Made by a program: the position numbers and the translations under genes. Positions 1 through 8,860 of a stretch of 64,000 nucleotides of DNA are shown here, piece after piece (the first letter of the stretch is position 1; the number at the start of each line of letters is the position of its first letter). The stretch spans positions 866,679 to 930,678 of the forward strand of contig NZ_FTOT01000001.1 of assembly GCF_900156815.1 (NCBI RefSeq), read 5' to 3'. The notes under the pieces are model-generated. The model had not been told where the DNA came from. It did not search any database and worked only from the letters and a program-made list of their open reading frames with translations. This DNA is from Gemmobacter megaterium. GTDB taxonomy: Bacteria; Pseudomonadota; Alphaproteobacteria; Rhodobacterales; Rhodobacteraceae.

Positions 1-33
1 CGTGAACGCCAGACGCGCAAGCCGCAGCTCTAG
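1..33 (+). CDS. C-terminal tail of an upstream gene (partial)
   Basis: Reading from base 1 gives ten codons (RERQTRKPQL) and then a TAG stop. This could be the end of a plus-strand gene beginning outside the window, facing ialB. The fragment is too short to identify, and chance cannot be excluded. Confidence 0.25.
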   Translation, partial: RERQTRKPQL

Positions 34-40
34 CGCATGG

Positions 41-67
41 AAAAGGCCGCCCGGACAGGGCGGCCTT
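41..67 (-). terminator. Intrinsic terminator of ialB
   Basis: A perfect 10-bp stem (AAGGCCGCCC pairing with GGGCGGCCTT, 5-nt loop) is followed on the minus strand by TTTTCC. It lies 25 nt past the ialB stop codon, where a rho-independent terminator is expected. Confidence 0.75.
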
Positions 68-91
68 GCGCATGTTCTTGCGTGAACCGGA

Positions 92-757
92 TCAGTTCCC
101 CGACGGCTCGGCCTCTGCCGCGGCCTTGTCCGCGGCGTCATTCGCCTTGACCACCGCCTCATATCCGGCCGTGAAACCCTTGAGCGACATGGTGATTTCC
201 ACCTGCTCATCCGGCAGCATCGCAGGCACGATGATGAACGTGGCCTTGTTCCCCCGGCGGAAGGCCGCCAGTTCAGCCGAGGTGAACCCCACCCGCGCAA
301 CACAGCCCATCGAGGCACACAGCGTGAAGGGATAGCGCTTCGCCTGGCCGTTATCGACGCGCATCGTGACCTGCGCGGTCAGCAGCGTTTCCAGCGGCGT
401 CACGATCGACGCGCCGGCCGCGGCCTGTCCGCCGGGCGGCAGGTTGAACAGGTTGATCTCGGCCACCGAATTCCCCTGATCGTCCTGCATCAGCTGATAC
501 AGCTGGCAAGGGTCGATCCCGGTCTCGGTACGCACGCAAGTGACCTGCCAGTCGTCGAAGGTCTCCTTGACATAGGTGGTGCCAAGGCCCTCGATGTCTT
601 CGCCCATCGAGATACCCGCCCGTGCGGCGGCATCGTCGGCAGCGCCAGCCGCTGCGGCGGGGGCCTCGGTCGCAGGCGCGGTCGTGGTCTGCGCCAGCGC
701 GGGGGCGGCCAGCAACGCCGAAAGGGCCAGGGCGAACAGCGGATGGGTAGATTTCAT
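92..757 (-). CDS. ialB: Invasion-associated locus B (IalB) family periplasmic protein
   Basis: The 221-residue product has a signal peptide (MKSTHPLFALALSALLAAPALA, cleavage near residue 22), a low-complexity Ala/Thr linker, and an IalB-like domain with the characteristic start (ETFDDWQVTCVRT) and paired cysteines (DPCQLYQ; LCASMGC). The start at 757 is chosen because it gives a clean signal peptide; an upstream in-frame start at 796 would add 13 charged residues before it. Family members are exported; in Bartonella IalB is linked to host-cell entry, but free-living Rhodobacterales carry several copies whose role is unclear. The tail is Ala/Glu-rich. Confidence 0.85.
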   Translation of the reverse strand: MKSTHPLFALALSALLAAPALAQTTTAPATEAPAAAAGAADDAAARAGISMGEDIEGLGTTYVKETFDDWQVTCVRTETGIDPCQLYQLMQDDQGNSVAEINLFNLPPGGQAAAGASIVTPLETLLTAQVTMRVDNGQAKRYPFTLCASMGCVARVGFTSAELAAFRRGNKATFIIVPAMLPDEQVEITMSLKGFTAGYEAVVKANDAADKAAAEAEPSGN

Positions 758-796
758 GACAGTCCCGTCTTCGTTGTTTCGGCGCCGGAATACCAT

Positions 797-1187
797 GGGG
801 TGCCAACCGAGTCAGGCCCCAAAACGGGGGGCGGGCACAATACCGCCGCCCAGGCGCAAAGATGTGAACACCGGATCTGGGTGGCTAGAAAAGGAAAAGG
901 GCCCAAGGGCCCTTTTCCGCCATTCTTTGCTCCCTGTCGGACCGGCCGACTTATGGGTTGGACGCTAGGGCCTGTTCAAGCTTGCGTCAACAGGGATTCT
1001 GGCAGTTCTGTAACGAAAAGGACCGCGCCCGCGATGGGCGCGGCCAGTCTGACAGGGAGGACCATCGGCCCGCTCTGGTGCTGCTTGGCACCCTTGCCGG
1101 CCGGAACCAGACTGGCACAATGCCCTTAACGATGTATGTTGACTGGGCGCAGCCACAAGGGGCCGCGACACGGGCAGCAAAGGCAAG
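797..1187. other. Intergenic region with two strong hairpins
   Basis: No convincing gene is seen. The region holds a perfect 12-bp stem with a 2-nt loop at 893-918 (arms ending GGGCCC/GGGCCC, flanked by A- and T-runs, so able to terminate on either strand). A GC-rich hairpin at about 1022-1042 is followed by TCCTTTTCG on the minus strand. The second hairpin could end a minus-strand small RNA starting between it and the next gene, but no promoter was recognised. Confidence 0.4.
893..918. terminator. Bidirectional hairpin terminator
   Basis: GGAAAAGGGCCC and GGGCCCTTTTCC form an uninterrupted 12-bp stem around a 2-nt loop. On the minus strand it is followed by TTTTC. No annotated gene ends directly at it, so it may insulate the ialB promoter or end a small RNA. 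Confidence 0.5.
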
Positions 1188-2753
1188 GTGGCAATGACGA
1201 CAGACCGGATTTTCGTGGGCGGCGGCGGTGAAGGGTATGGCACGCCACAGCATCTGCTGCTGGGCTTCGGCAACCGCCACGGGCTGATCGCGGGCGCCAC
1301 CGGAACCGGAAAAACCGTTACCCTGCAAATCCTTGCCGAAGGGTTCTCGGCGGCGGGCGTCCCTGTCTTTCTATCGGATGTCAAGGGTGACCTGTCGGGC
1401 CTCGCCCTGCCCGGCACGCCGGATGGCAAGCTGCACGAGGCCTTTGCACGACGCGCGGCGACCATCGGGCTGGATCTGCACTATGACAGCTTTCCCGTCA
1501 CGTTCTGGGACATCTGGGGCCAGCAAGGCCATCCGGTCCGGGCGACCGTCGCAGAGATGGGGCCATTGCTGCTCAGCCGGATGCTCGAACTGACAGAGGC
1601 ACAAGAGGGCGTGATGAACATCGCCTTCCGTCTGGCCGACGACCAGGCCATGCCGCTGCTGGATTTCAAGGATCTGACGGCGATGCTGGCCTTCGTGGCC
1701 GAGAATGCAAAAGAGCTTTCGCGCAGTTGGGGCCATGTGTCGCCGGCCTCGGTGGGCGCCATCCAGCGCCGCCTGCTGGTACTGGAAAACCAGGGCGGCG
1801 CGGCGCTGTTCGGCGAACCCGCGCTGGATCTGCACGATTTCATGCTGACCGATGCCGCTGGGCGGGGCCGGATCAACATCCTGGCCGCCGACCGCCTGAT
1901 GAACGCCCCCCGCCTCTATGCGACCTTCCTGCTCTGGTTGCTGTCCGAACTGTTCGAGGAACTGCCCGAGGTCGGCAATCCCGACAAACCCCGGCTGGTG
2001 TTCTTTTTCGACGAGGCGCATCTTCTGTTCAACGGGGCGCCCAAGGCGCTGGTCGACAAGGTGGAACAGGTCGCCCGGCTGATCCGCTCGAAAGGGGTCG
2101 GGGTCTATTTTGTCACCCAGAATCCGACCGATATTCCCGACGCGGTGCTGGGACAACTGGGCAACCGTGTGCAGCACGCCCTGCGGGCCTTTACCGCCAG
2201 AGACCAGAAGGATCTGCGCCTTGCGGCACAGAACTATCGCCCGAACCCGGCATTCTCGACCGAAGACGCCATCCGCGACGTCGGCACCGGAGAGGCGGTG
2301 ACATCCTTCCTCGAAGCCAAGGGCATTCCAGGCATGGTGCAACGCACCCTGGTGCGCCCACCCGCCTCGATGCTGGGGCCGATCGACCCCGCCACCCGCG
2401 CCACCCTCCTCGCCGCCTCACCGCTCGCGGGGAAATATGACACGGCGCTGGACCGCGACTCGGCCTATGAGATGCTGGCCCGCCGCGCCGCAACCGCCGC
2501 AGACCAGGCGGCGAGCGCGGAAACAGCGCCGGACCCGGCGGAAACCGCGCGGGAATACAGCCGCGCGCGCCGCTATGATCCAACCCCGCGCCACCAGACA
2601 CCGCGCCCGGCCCCTGCACCAAAGCGCAGCCCGTCGCGCCAGTCGGACTCGGTCGCCGAAGCCTTCGCCAAGTCATTTGCCCGGCAGCTTGGCACCAGAT
2701 CCGGACAGGCCATGGTGCGCGGTATCCTTGGCACGCTGTTCAAATTCCGCTGA
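1188..2753 (+). CDS. HerA-like (DUF853/YjgR-type) ATPase
   Basis: The 521-residue protein is predicted to be a cytosolic P-loop ATPase of the HerA/FtsK-like class. Walker A (GATGTGKT) lies at residues 36-43 and Walker B ([12 protein letters not shown]) near residue 275, followed by the helicase-type segments [20 protein letters not shown] and [12 protein letters not shown]. The C-terminal 100 residues are Pro/Ala/Arg-rich and end in a conserved segment ([20 protein letters not shown]) typical of this family. A GGTGG-type ribosome site precedes the ATG; an alternative ATG lies two codons in. YjgR-type proteins are widespread, but their physiological role is not established. Confidence 0.85.
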   Translation: MAMTTDRIFVGGGGEGYGTPQHLLLGFGNRHGLIAGATGTGKTVTLQILAEGFSAAGVPVFLSDVKGDLSGLALPGTPDGKLHEAFARRAATIGLDLHYDSFPVTFWDIWGQQGHPVRATVAEMGPLLLSRMLELTEAQEGVMNIAFRLADDQAMPLLDFKDLTAMLAFVAENAKELSRSWGHVSPASVGAIQRRLLVLENQGGAALFGEPALDLHDFMLTDAAGRGRINILAADRLMNAPRLYATFLLWLLSELFEELPEVGNPDKPRLVFFFDEAHLLFNGAPKALVDKVEQVARLIRSKGVGVYFVTQNPTDIPDAVLGQLGNRVQHALRAFTARDQKDLRLAAQNYRPNPAFSTEDAIRDVGTGEAVTSFLEAKGIPGMVQRTLVRPPASMLGPIDPATRATLLAASPLAGKYDTALDRDSAYEMLARRAATAADQAASAETAPDPAETAREYSRARRYDPTPRHQTPRPAPAPKRSPSRQSDSVAEAFAKSFARQLGTRSGQAMVRGILGTLFKFR

Positions 2754-2859
2754 GGCGCGCGTTCATCTTGCCCCAAATACCCTCGGGGGGTGAATGCGCG
2801 CCTTGCGCGCAGAGGGGGGCAGACGCCCCCCTGCCCGGCCAGCCTCGGGGTGTACCGCC
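2754..2859. repeat. REP-like palindrome and convergent terminator
   Basis: Between the convergent HerA-like gene and ribD lies GGCGCGCGTTCATCTTGCCC followed by a matching arm (TGAATGCGCGCC), a palindromic intergenic repeat type I recall from Rhodobacteraceae. A second perfect stem follows at 2813-2832 (AGGGGGGC/GCCCCCCT, 4-nt loop). A truncated copy of the first arm reappears at 63894-63910 next to an IS end. Confidence 0.55.
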
Positions 2860-3954
2860 TCAGACCCGCCTGTGGCTGTGCCAGACATCCCGCCCGACAC
2901 TCCGGCTGTCCACCAACTCGAATCTTGGCGCAGCCGCCAACGGCCCGTATCGCAGAGCGCCAAGGCCCGCCCGCCCGCCGTCTCCCAGCAGCAGCCCGGC
3001 GCCAAAGACCTCCAGCCGGTCCACACAGCCGGCCTGCACCAGCGCCGCGGCGAAGGCGCCGCCACCTTCGCAGAACACCCGCGTCAGCCCCGCATCGCCC
3101 AGCGCCTGCATCATGGCGTCCGGATCCAGCCCCCCCACCGTTTCAGCGCATGGAACAAGCCGCGCCCCGCGCCCGGCCCAGTAGGCCCGCGCCTCGGCGG
3201 GCGCAGCGGGACCGTGCGGCAACCACACCGGCCCTTGCGGCATGGCGGCCTCGAACCGCCCCCCGCGCGGCAAATCCAGCCCGGTCGACGCCACGATGCG
3301 CACCGGCTGATGCGCGATGCCAAGGCCGCGCACCGTCAGTTCCGGGTCATCCGCCCGCGCGGTACCGCCACCGACAAGCACGGCATCATGGCTGGCCCGC
3401 ATCAGATGCACCCGCGCCCGCGCCTCTGGTCCGGTGATCCAGCGGCTTTCGCCATCCGCCGTGGCGATCCGCCCATCGACCGACAGCGCCAGTTTCAGTG
3501 TCAGCAGGGGCCGCCCCGTGGTGATGCGTGACAGGAACCCCTGCTGCACCGACCGCGCTTCGGCCTCCATCACCCCCGTGGTGACAGCAATCCCCGCCGC
3601 CCGCAGGATCGCATGCCCCCCACCAGAGACACGGGGGTCCGGGTCTTCCAGCGCGGACACCACCCGCGCGACACCTGCCGCCACGAGTGCATTGGCGCAG
3701 GGCGGCGTCTTGCCGTGATGGGCGCAAGGCTCCAGCGTGACATAGGCGGTGGCGCCCCGCGCCGCTGCCCCGGCCATGGCCAGGGCCTGCGGTTCTGCAT
3801 GGGGCCGCCCGCCGGGCGCGGTGAATCCCCGCCCGACGACCACCCCATCCTTGACGATCACGCAGCCCACCGACGGATTGGGCCACACCCGCCCAAGCCC
3901 CCGGCGCGACAGCGCCACTGCATGGGCCATATGGCGCCGGTCGTCGGGGGTCAT
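2860..3954 (-). CDS. ribD: Bifunctional riboflavin biosynthesis deaminase/reductase RibD
   Basis: RibD carries out the second and third steps of riboflavin synthesis: deamination of the diaminohydroxypyrimidine intermediate, then NADPH-dependent reduction of its ribose side chain. The N-terminal deaminase domain shows the zinc site: H52 and E54 in HAEPQA, C77 and C86 in [11 protein letters not shown]. The reductase domain begins near residue 150 ([14 protein letters not shown]) and includes the [11 protein letters not shown] and [15 protein letters not shown] segments. The length of 364 aa is normal. Its start overlaps the nrdR stop by 4 nt (ATGA), so the two are translationally coupled, a common order in alphaproteobacteria. 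Confidence 0.95.
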   Translation of the reverse strand: MTPDDRRHMAHAVALSRRGLGRVWPNPSVGCVIVKDGVVVGRGFTAPGGRPHAEPQALAMAGAAARGATAYVTLEPCAHHGKTPPCANALVAAGVARVVSALEDPDPRVSGGGHAILRAAGIAVTTGVMEAEARSVQQGFLSRITTGRPLLTLKLALSVDGRIATADGESRWITGPEARARVHLMRASHDAVLVGGGTARADDPELTVRGLGIAHQPVRIVASTGLDLPRGGRFEAAMPQGPVWLPHGPAAPAEARAYWAGRGARLVPCAETVGGLDPDAMMQALGDAGLTRVFCEGGGAFAAALVQAGCVDRLEVFGAGLLLGDGGRAGLGALRYGPLAAAPRFELVDSRSVGRDVWHSHRRV

Positions 3955-4418
3955 TCGTCTTCGCGCACCTTGGGGCGAAGCTCGGCGACAAAGCGGTCAA
4001 AATCGCCTGCTTCCTGGAAGTTCTTGTAGACGCTTGCGAACCGCACATAGCCGACCGTGTCGATCCGGGCCAGCGTCTCCATCACGATTTCGCCGATCAC
4101 CTTTGACGGGATATCCGTCTCGCCCATCGATTCCAGCCGCCGCACGATACCCGAAATCATCTGGTCGATACGTTCGGGTTCGATCGGACGTTTCTGCATG
4201 GCGATGCGGATCGACCGTTCCATCTTGGACCGATCGAAGTCCTCGCGCTTGCCAGAGGATTTCACGACCACCAGATCGCGCAACTGCACGCGCTCGTAGG
4301 TGGTGAAGCGTCCCCCGCAAGCGGGGCAGAAACGGCGACGACGGATCGAGACGTGATCTTCCGCAGGGCGGGAATCCTTCACCTGCGTGTCGATATTGCC
4401 GCAGAACGGGCAACGCAT
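3951..4418 (-). CDS. nrdR: Transcriptional repressor NrdR of ribonucleotide reductase genes
   Basis: NrdR senses ATP/dATP and represses ribonucleotide reductase operons through paired NrdR boxes. The 155-residue product has the N-terminal zinc ribbon (C3, C6, C31, C34) and an ATP-cone domain from about residue 49 ([20 protein letters not shown]). It is the first gene of an nrdR-ribD operon. A likely target, the class II reductase gene nrdJ, lies in the same window at 60112 with a candidate NrdR box upstream. Confidence 0.95.
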   Translation of the reverse strand: MRCPFCGNIDTQVKDSRPAEDHVSIRRRRFCPACGGRFTTYERVQLRDLVVVKSSGKREDFDRSKMERSIRIAMQKRPIEPERIDQMISGIVRRLESMGETDIPSKVIGEIVMETLARIDTVGYVRFASVYKNFQEAGDFDRFVAELRPKVREDE

Positions 4419-4537
4419 GGGGGTTTTCCTTGTTGTTGTCTACTGCTCTGCCCCAGAGGATAGCGCACAATCGCATCCATGCCAGCCGTTGCGCCTGCGG
4501 CTACCAGATATTGCTTGCAACCTGTGGCCTTGGGGAC

Positions 4538-5269
4538 TCAACCCGCAACCAGCCTCAGGGCGCGGGCACGGGCGGGCGGGATCGCCCCGATCTCCAGTCC
4601 GGTGAACACATGCAGGGTGTTCATGTCATCATCCACCACCGCATGATCCGACACCCACCCCCCCATCAGCAGATAGGTCCGCAACAGCGGCGGCATCGAC
4701 AGCGCAGCCCGTTTGGCATCGGGCTCGCGCTGCGCCAGACGGTGGGCAAATCGGTAGACACGTGGCGCCTTGATCCGCGGCCCCCAGCGATGCGGGGCCA
4801 GATGGTCCGCCTTCAACTTGGCAAAGGCATCAAGATAGGGCGCGGCCTTGACGCCCTTGAAGGACGAGCAGCCGAACAGCATTCCGACCCCCGTGTCATC
4901 GACATAGCGGGTCAGTGCCCCCCAGGCGATCCGCAGGATGTCCGGGTCGCCATGTCCGGGATGGATGCAGAAGCGCCCCAGTTCAGCCATCGGCTTGTCA
5001 AAGCACTCCAGCGCGGTCAGGTCGTAATATTGCGCGGAATAGCTGCGCCCGATCTCGCCGCCGGAACGCAGCGGCAGCAGACGGAAACAGCAGACGGGGC
5101 TGCCTCCGGCATCCTCGATCAGCACATGACGGCAATCGGTGTCGAAGTCATCGACGTCCAGCCCCGGCCCGCCACGAAAGCACAGGTGACGCAAGGACTG
5201 CGCCGCCATGACATCGCCGGGGGTCTCGGCAAAGCGTGCCGTGTAGCGACCTTTGGTCATTGTCAGCAT
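4538..5269 (-). CDS. olsB: Ornithine N-alpha-acyltransferase (OlsB-like, GNAT fold)
   Basis: OlsB transfers a 3-hydroxyacyl chain from acyl carrier protein to ornithine, making lyso-ornithine lipid, a phosphorus-free membrane lipid precursor. The 243-residue protein has the family hallmarks: the RHLCFR region after the N-terminal strand, ELGRFCIHPGH as the substrate-binding strand, and LFGCSSFKG. The start at 5269 lies 6 nt after a GGAG; ATGs at 5272 and 5260 are also possible. No olsA acyltransferase is adjacent. The exact substrate is inferred from family resemblance. Confidence 0.8.
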   Translation of the reverse strand: MLTMTKGRYTARFAETPGDVMAAQSLRHLCFRGGPGLDVDDFDTDCRHVLIEDAGGSPVCCFRLLPLRSGGEIGRSYSAQYYDLTALECFDKPMAELGRFCIHPGHGDPDILRIAWGALTRYVDDTGVGMLFGCSSFKGVKAAPYLDAFAKLKADHLAPHRWGPRIKAPRVYRFAHRLAQREPDAKRAALSMPPLLRTYLLMGGWVSDHAVVDDDMNTLHVFTGLEIGAIPPARARALRLVAG

Positions 5270-5362
5270 CATCGGCTCCAGCCCAGTGCCCGCCCCTTGC
5301 CTAAGCGCAGGATATGTCCATCTTATGGCGTGGGCATGACCAGGGGCAAGGAGGCTGCGCGC

Positions 5363-5755
5363 ATGGACAAGGTGACCAAGTCAGAGACCGAATGGCAGGC
5401 GCAACTGTCGCCTCTCGCCTTTGAGGTGACGCGCCGGCACGGCACCGAGCGCGCCGGCACTCACGAGGATTTTCCCAAGGTTCCCGGCACCTATCATTGC
5501 GTGTGCTGCGATGCCCCGCTGTTTGATCAGGACACCAAGTTCGAAAGCTATTGCGGCTGGCCCTCCTTCACCGCCCCAAAGGAAAGCGGCCCCGTCGGGT
5601 ATACCGAGGACATGCGCTACAACATGCGACGGACCGAGGTGCATTGTACCCGCTGTGATGCGCATCTGGGCCATGTGTTTCCCGATGGGCCGCCCCCGAC
5701 GGGGCTGCGCTACTGCATCAACGGCGTTGCGCTGCGGTTCGTGCCGGACAGCTAG
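5363..5755 (+). CDS. msrB: Peptide-methionine (R)-S-oxide reductase MsrB
   Basis: MsrB reduces the R epimer of methionine sulfoxide in oxidised proteins using thioredoxin. The 130-residue product carries the zinc site (C46-x2-C49 and C95-x2-C98), the catalytic cysteine in RYCIN (C118) and the SYCGWPSF segment whose C64 can act as resolving cysteine. The open frame extends far upstream, but the start at 5363 is preceded at 8 nt by AAGGAGG and gives the normal MsrB length. It is followed 78 nt later by an ECF sigma factor gene. Confidence 0.95.
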   Translation: MDKVTKSETEWQAQLSPLAFEVTRRHGTERAGTHEDFPKVPGTYHCVCCDAPLFDQDTKFESYCGWPSFTAPKESGPVGYTEDMRYNMRRTEVHCTRCDAHLGHVFPDGPPPTGLRYCINGVALRFVPDS

Positions 5756-5833
5756 GAGATGCGGGCCAAGCCGCAGGGGCTTGTCCGGCACGACAAACAC
5801 TGAAACCCTTGCTGCACCGACCGAGAGGTAAGT

Positions 5834-6388
5834 ATGCCCCCCAGCCTGGCCGCAGATGACATCACCGCGCTGATCCTGAGGGTCTCGTTGAAGGATCGCG
5901 CCGCGTTCGACCGGCTGTATTCTGCGACATCCGCGAAACTTTTCGGTGTCTGCCTCCGTGTCTTGAAGAACAGGGCCGAAGCCGAGGAGGCGGTGCAGGA
6001 AGTGTTCGTCAAGATATGGCTCAGGGCAGACAGGTTCGCGGTGACCGGGCAAAGCCCGATGTCGTGGCTGATCGCCATTGCCCGCTATCACGCCATCGAC
6101 CGGCTGCGCGGTCGCCACGCCCCGGCCGAAACGATCGACGACACCGCGCTGGAACTGCGCGACCCGGCCCCCGGCCCCGAGGCTGCCGCCATCGCTGCGG
6201 GCGAACAGCGCCAACTGGACAACTGCCTGAATGAGCTGGAGCTTGACCGCGCCGCCGCCGTGCGCGGTGCCTATCTGGACGGCGACAGCTACGCGGATCT
6301 GGCAGAGCGGCACGGCGTACCGCTGAACACCATGCGAACCTGGCTGCGACGCAGCCTGATGCGGCTGAAGGAGTGCCTGGAAAGATGA
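5834..6388 (+). CDS. ECF (SigK-like) RNA polymerase sigma factor
   Basis: The 184-residue protein has sigma region 2 (residues 20-85, with AEAEEAVQEVFVKIW and AIARYHAIDRLRG) and region 4 (residues 130-180, with GDSYADLAERHGVPLNTMRT, an HTH that binds the -35 element). Its stop overlaps the start of a RskA-type anti-sigma gene (ATGA), so it is probably held inactive at the membrane. CTGAAAC occurs upstream of this gene (5800-5806) and of the fasciclin gene, suggesting autoregulation and a small regulon. The inducing signal cannot be read from the sequence. Confidence 0.9.
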   Translation: MPPSLAADDITALILRVSLKDRAAFDRLYSATSAKLFGVCLRVLKNRAEAEEAVQEVFVKIWLRADRFAVTGQSPMSWLIAIARYHAIDRLRGRHAPAETIDDTALELRDPAPGPEAAAIAAGEQRQLDNCLNELELDRAAAVRGAYLDGDSYADLAERHGVPLNTMRTWLRRSLMRLKECLER

Positions 6389-7101
6389 GCATCGCAGAGC
6401 CCGACCGGCCCGATGACGGAGGCGACGATATTTTCGCTGCCGAATTCGTACTGGGTGTGCTGCCGGTGCCTCAACAGGCCGCCGCCGCCCGCCTTGCCGA
6501 AACCGACCCCGCCTTTGCCCGCCTTGTAATCGCCTGGGAGGATCGCCTGTTCCCGTTGGCGGATGGCTACGATCCGGCTGCCCTGCCGCCTGCGGTCAAG
6601 GCGGCGCTGGACCGTCGGCTGTTTGGCGCCCCGGTTCAGGCCGCACGGCCACGGTGGTGGCAAAGCCTGGGCCTGTGGCGCGCGACGACGGGGCTTGCAA
6701 CGGCTGCGCTGCTTGTGGTGCTGGCCCTGCCCTATGCCGCGCCTCCGCCACCTGCTGCCGATCTGCCGCGCCTGATGGCCTCGTTGGCGGCGGATGCCAG
6801 CGACGTGCGGTACATGGCCCTGTTCGAGCCAGAGCGGAACCGGGTGGGGCTGGCCCGTGTTTCGGGCACGCCGGGCGCCGGACAGGATTTCGAACTGTGG
6901 CTGATCCGCGGATCCGACGCGCCGGTGTCGCTTGGGGTGCTGCCATCCGAGGCGCAGGCCTATCTCTCCGTGACGGCCGAGACACGCGCGCTGATCGAAG
7001 CCGGTGCATTGCTGGCGATTTCGCTGGAGCCGACAGGCGGCTCGCCGACCGGGCAACCCACCGGCGCCGTCGTGGCCGCAGGCGATCTGCGCGGGATCTG
7101 A
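6385..7101 (+). CDS. RskA-type membrane anti-sigma factor
   Basis: The 238-residue protein has an N-terminal cytoplasmic zone (FAAEFVLGVLPVPQQAAAARL, the anti-sigma-K signature), one membrane span at about residues 99-117 (LWRATTGLATAALLVVLALP) and a periplasmic RskA C-terminal domain. The ATG at 6385 overlaps the sigma stop codon and follows GAAGGAG at 11 nt; a GTG at 6373 is an alternative. It is expected to bind and inhibit the sigma factor encoded just before it. Confidence 0.85.
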   Translation: MSIAEPDRPDDGGDDIFAAEFVLGVLPVPQQAAAARLAETDPAFARLVIAWEDRLFPLADGYDPAALPPAVKAALDRRLFGAPVQAARPRWWQSLGLWRATTGLATAALLVVLALPYAAPPPPAADLPRLMASLAADASDVRYMALFEPERNRVGLARVSGTPGAGQDFELWLIRGSDAPVSLGVLPSEAQAYLSVTAETRALIEAGALLAISLEPTGGSPTGQPTGAVVAAGDLRGI

Positions 7102-7218
7102 GCCAGGTGACTTGGGCAGATGACGGGGGGCTGCGGCCCCCCGCAATGCTGTGCCCGATGCCGAAATATCCGCCAGATCCGGGCCTTCGGAAAAAAATCT
7201 GAAAAAATGCATCTTGCC

Positions 7219-7246
7219 TGAAACTTTTGTCGCCTGCCCCTCGTGA
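7219..7246 (+). promoter_or_regulatory. Candidate ECF promoter of the fasciclin gene
   Basis: TGAAAC (-35-like) is followed after 16 nt by TCGTGA (-10-like), 50 nt before the fasciclin start. CTGAAAC also precedes the sigma factor gene. Spacing and composition fit an ECF promoter, but no consensus was tested. Confidence 0.35.
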
Positions 7247-7296
7247 CTGCTTGTGTCCCTCGAAATCGAGGAGGCCGCTACAGGAGGAAATGGTAG

Positions 7297-7890
7297 ATGA
7301 CGATTGCAAGAATGTTCATGTCGGGCTGCGTTGTTCTGGTTACGGCCGGTGGGGCGTTTGCCCAGGGAAATCCGATTGTCGGTGGCGCACCCGCGTTTGT
7401 CCAGGACAACCCCATGGTCGGCGGCGCGCCGATGTTTGCGGACAAGAACATCGTGGAAAACGCCGTAAACTCTGCGGATCACACCACGTTGGTGGCCGCG
7501 GTTCAGGCTGCCGGTCTGGTCGAAACGCTTCAGGGGCCCGGCCCCTTCACCGTTTTCGCACCTGTCAACGCCGCTTTCGCAGCCTTGCCCGCCGGGACTG
7601 TCGAGACCCTGCTGAAGCCTGAAAACAAGGATACCCTGACCAAGGTGCTGACCTGCCATGTGGTCGGCGCGAACGCCATGTCGGACATGATCGCCAAGAT
7701 GATCTCGGACGACGGTGGCAAGCATGTGGTCGAAACGCTGGGCGGCTGCAAGCTGACGGCGCAGGCCATGAACGGAATGATCACCCTCACCGATGAAACC
7801 GGCGGCACCGCCACCGTGACCATCGCCGATGTCGTGCAATCGAACGGCGTCATTCATGTGATCGACAAGGTACTGATGCCCGCCATGTGA
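7297..7890 (+). CDS. Secreted fasciclin (FAS1) domain protein
   Basis: The 197-residue product starts with a signal peptide (cleaved after GGAFA, about residue 22), has a short duplicated segment (NPIVGGAPAFVQ and NPMVGGAPMFAD) and one FAS1 domain from about residue 50 (NIVENAVNSADHTTLVAAVQ, PFTVFAPVNAAFA, TVTIADVVQSNGVIHVIDKVL). FAS1 domains act in adhesion or are carried by small exported stress proteins. A strong ribosome site (AGGAGG) precedes the ATG. The order sigma, anti-sigma, FAS1, DUF4394 suggests that the FAS1 and DUF4394 proteins are the envelope output of the sigma factor. Confidence 0.9.
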   Translation: MTIARMFMSGCVVLVTAGGAFAQGNPIVGGAPAFVQDNPMVGGAPMFADKNIVENAVNSADHTTLVAAVQAAGLVETLQGPGPFTVFAPVNAAFAALPAGTVETLLKPENKDTLTKVLTCHVVGANAMSDMIAKMISDDGGKHVVETLGGCKLTAQAMNGMITLTDETGGTATVTIADVVQSNGVIHVIDKVLMPAM

Positions 7891-7979
7891 CCCGGCGGGC
7901 TCGGTCCAGGACCGCGCGGGATGGAATGTCCCCCCGGCTCGCGCGGTCCGCTCAAACATTTCATCGCAAAGGAACTGAC

Positions 7980-8741
7980 ATGACCCCGATCAAACTTGCA
8001 ACCGCCGCGCTTCTTGCGTCTGCCATCGCTGTGCCTGCCATGGCTGCCAATGTCGTCGGCCTCAGCGGCGACAAGACCCTGCATTGGCTCGATACCAGCT
8101 CCTGGTCGGAAACCGGAAAGGTAGACGTCTCGGGCGCAGAGGGCCAGTTGCTGGGCATCGACGTGCGGCCGGCCGATGGAAAACTGTATGGTGTGTTCTC
8201 TGACGGTACCATCGCCACGATCGACCCGATGAGCGGTGCGGCAACCCGGATCAGCACGATGTCCACCAGGCTTGCCGATGGCGTGGCCGCGACTGTCGAT
8301 TTCAACCCGGTGGCCGACCGTCTGCGCGTGATGGGCAGCGACGGGACCAGCCTGCGGGTGAACGTCGAGACCGGCGAGGTGATCACCGATGGCAGCCACA
8401 CCTATGCCGATGGCAAGTCCCCCAACGTGATCGCCGGTGCCTACACCAATTCCTTTGCTGGTACCGAAAAGACCCAGTTGTTCAACATCGACGGCGCGGC
8501 AGGGTGGCTGGTGCTGCAGGATCCGCCGAACGATGGTAATCTGAACCCCATGGGCGAAATTGGCGTCATGCCGACAATGGCAGGGTTCGACATCCTGTCC
8601 GACGGCAAGGGTGGCAACGAGGCTTGGCTGGTCGTGGATGGAACCTTCCATTCGGTTGACCTGACCAACGGCGCGACCACAGAGGCCGGCAAGATCGAGG
8701 GCGCGATGGTCCGCGACATCGCCATCCTGCCCGCGATGTAA
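7980..8741 (+). CDS. Exported DUF4394 protein (beta-propeller-like)
   Basis: The 253-residue protein has a signal peptide (ending AVPAMA, about residue 22) followed by a DUF4394 domain with repeated strands such as LYGVFSDGTIATIDPMSGA, VDFNPVADRLRVMGSDG and VNVETGEV. The start at 7980 follows AAAGGA; a GTG further upstream overlaps the fasciclin stop but would put 31 residues before the signal peptide. It probably shares a transcript with the fasciclin gene, separated by a GACCGCGCG...CGCGCGGTC hairpin (about 7909-7950). Biochemical function is unknown. Confidence 0.85.
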   Translation: MTPIKLATAALLASAIAVPAMAANVVGLSGDKTLHWLDTSSWSETGKVDVSGAEGQLLGIDVRPADGKLYGVFSDGTIATIDPMSGAATRISTMSTRLADGVAATVDFNPVADRLRVMGSDGTSLRVNVETGEVITDGSHTYADGKSPNVIAGAYTNSFAGTEKTQLFNIDGAAGWLVLQDPPNDGNLNPMGEIGVMPTMAGFDILSDGKGGNEAWLVVDGTFHSVDLTNGATTEAGKIEGAMVRDIAILPAM

Positions 8742-8743
8742 GT

Positions 8744-8806
8744 CACGAGTGCACGAGTAGGATGCGAGTTCTCGTTGAGTACGAGTCTCACAAGTGACGT
8801 GCGAGT
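8744..8806. repeat. Cluster of short CGAGT-type direct repeats
   Basis: Just after the DUF4394 stop, CGAGT or close variants occur about seven times in 63 nt (CACGAGT, CACGAGT, GCGAGT, TGAGT, ACGAGT, AAGTG, GCGAGT). No gene is visible. It precedes the terminator. Confidence 0.45.
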
Positions 8807-8827
8807 GATCTGTTCTTCACAAGTGCC

Positions 8828-8860
8828 GGGCCCGCCCTGTCCCCCAGGCGGGCCCATTTT
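8828..8860 (+). terminator. Intrinsic terminator after the DUF4394 gene
   Basis: GGGCCCGCC and GGCGGGCCC form a 9-bp stem with a 10-nt loop, followed by ATTTT. The T-run touches the stop codon of the convergent ABC ATPase gene. Confidence 0.8.

Noticed and set aside
1022..1042. A GC-rich hairpin as part of a cobalamin or other riboswitch
   Set aside because: No riboswitch core was recognised; it is better explained as a terminator-like hairpin.
4430..5362. A 311-residue N-terminal extension of msrB
   Set aside because: The upstream frame is antisense to olsB; the AAGGAGG before 5363 and the family length set the true start.
6289..7959. A 556-codon minus-strand frame across the sigma, anti-sigma and fasciclin genes
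   Set aside because: It spans several real plus-strand genes and their gaps, with no coherent domain.
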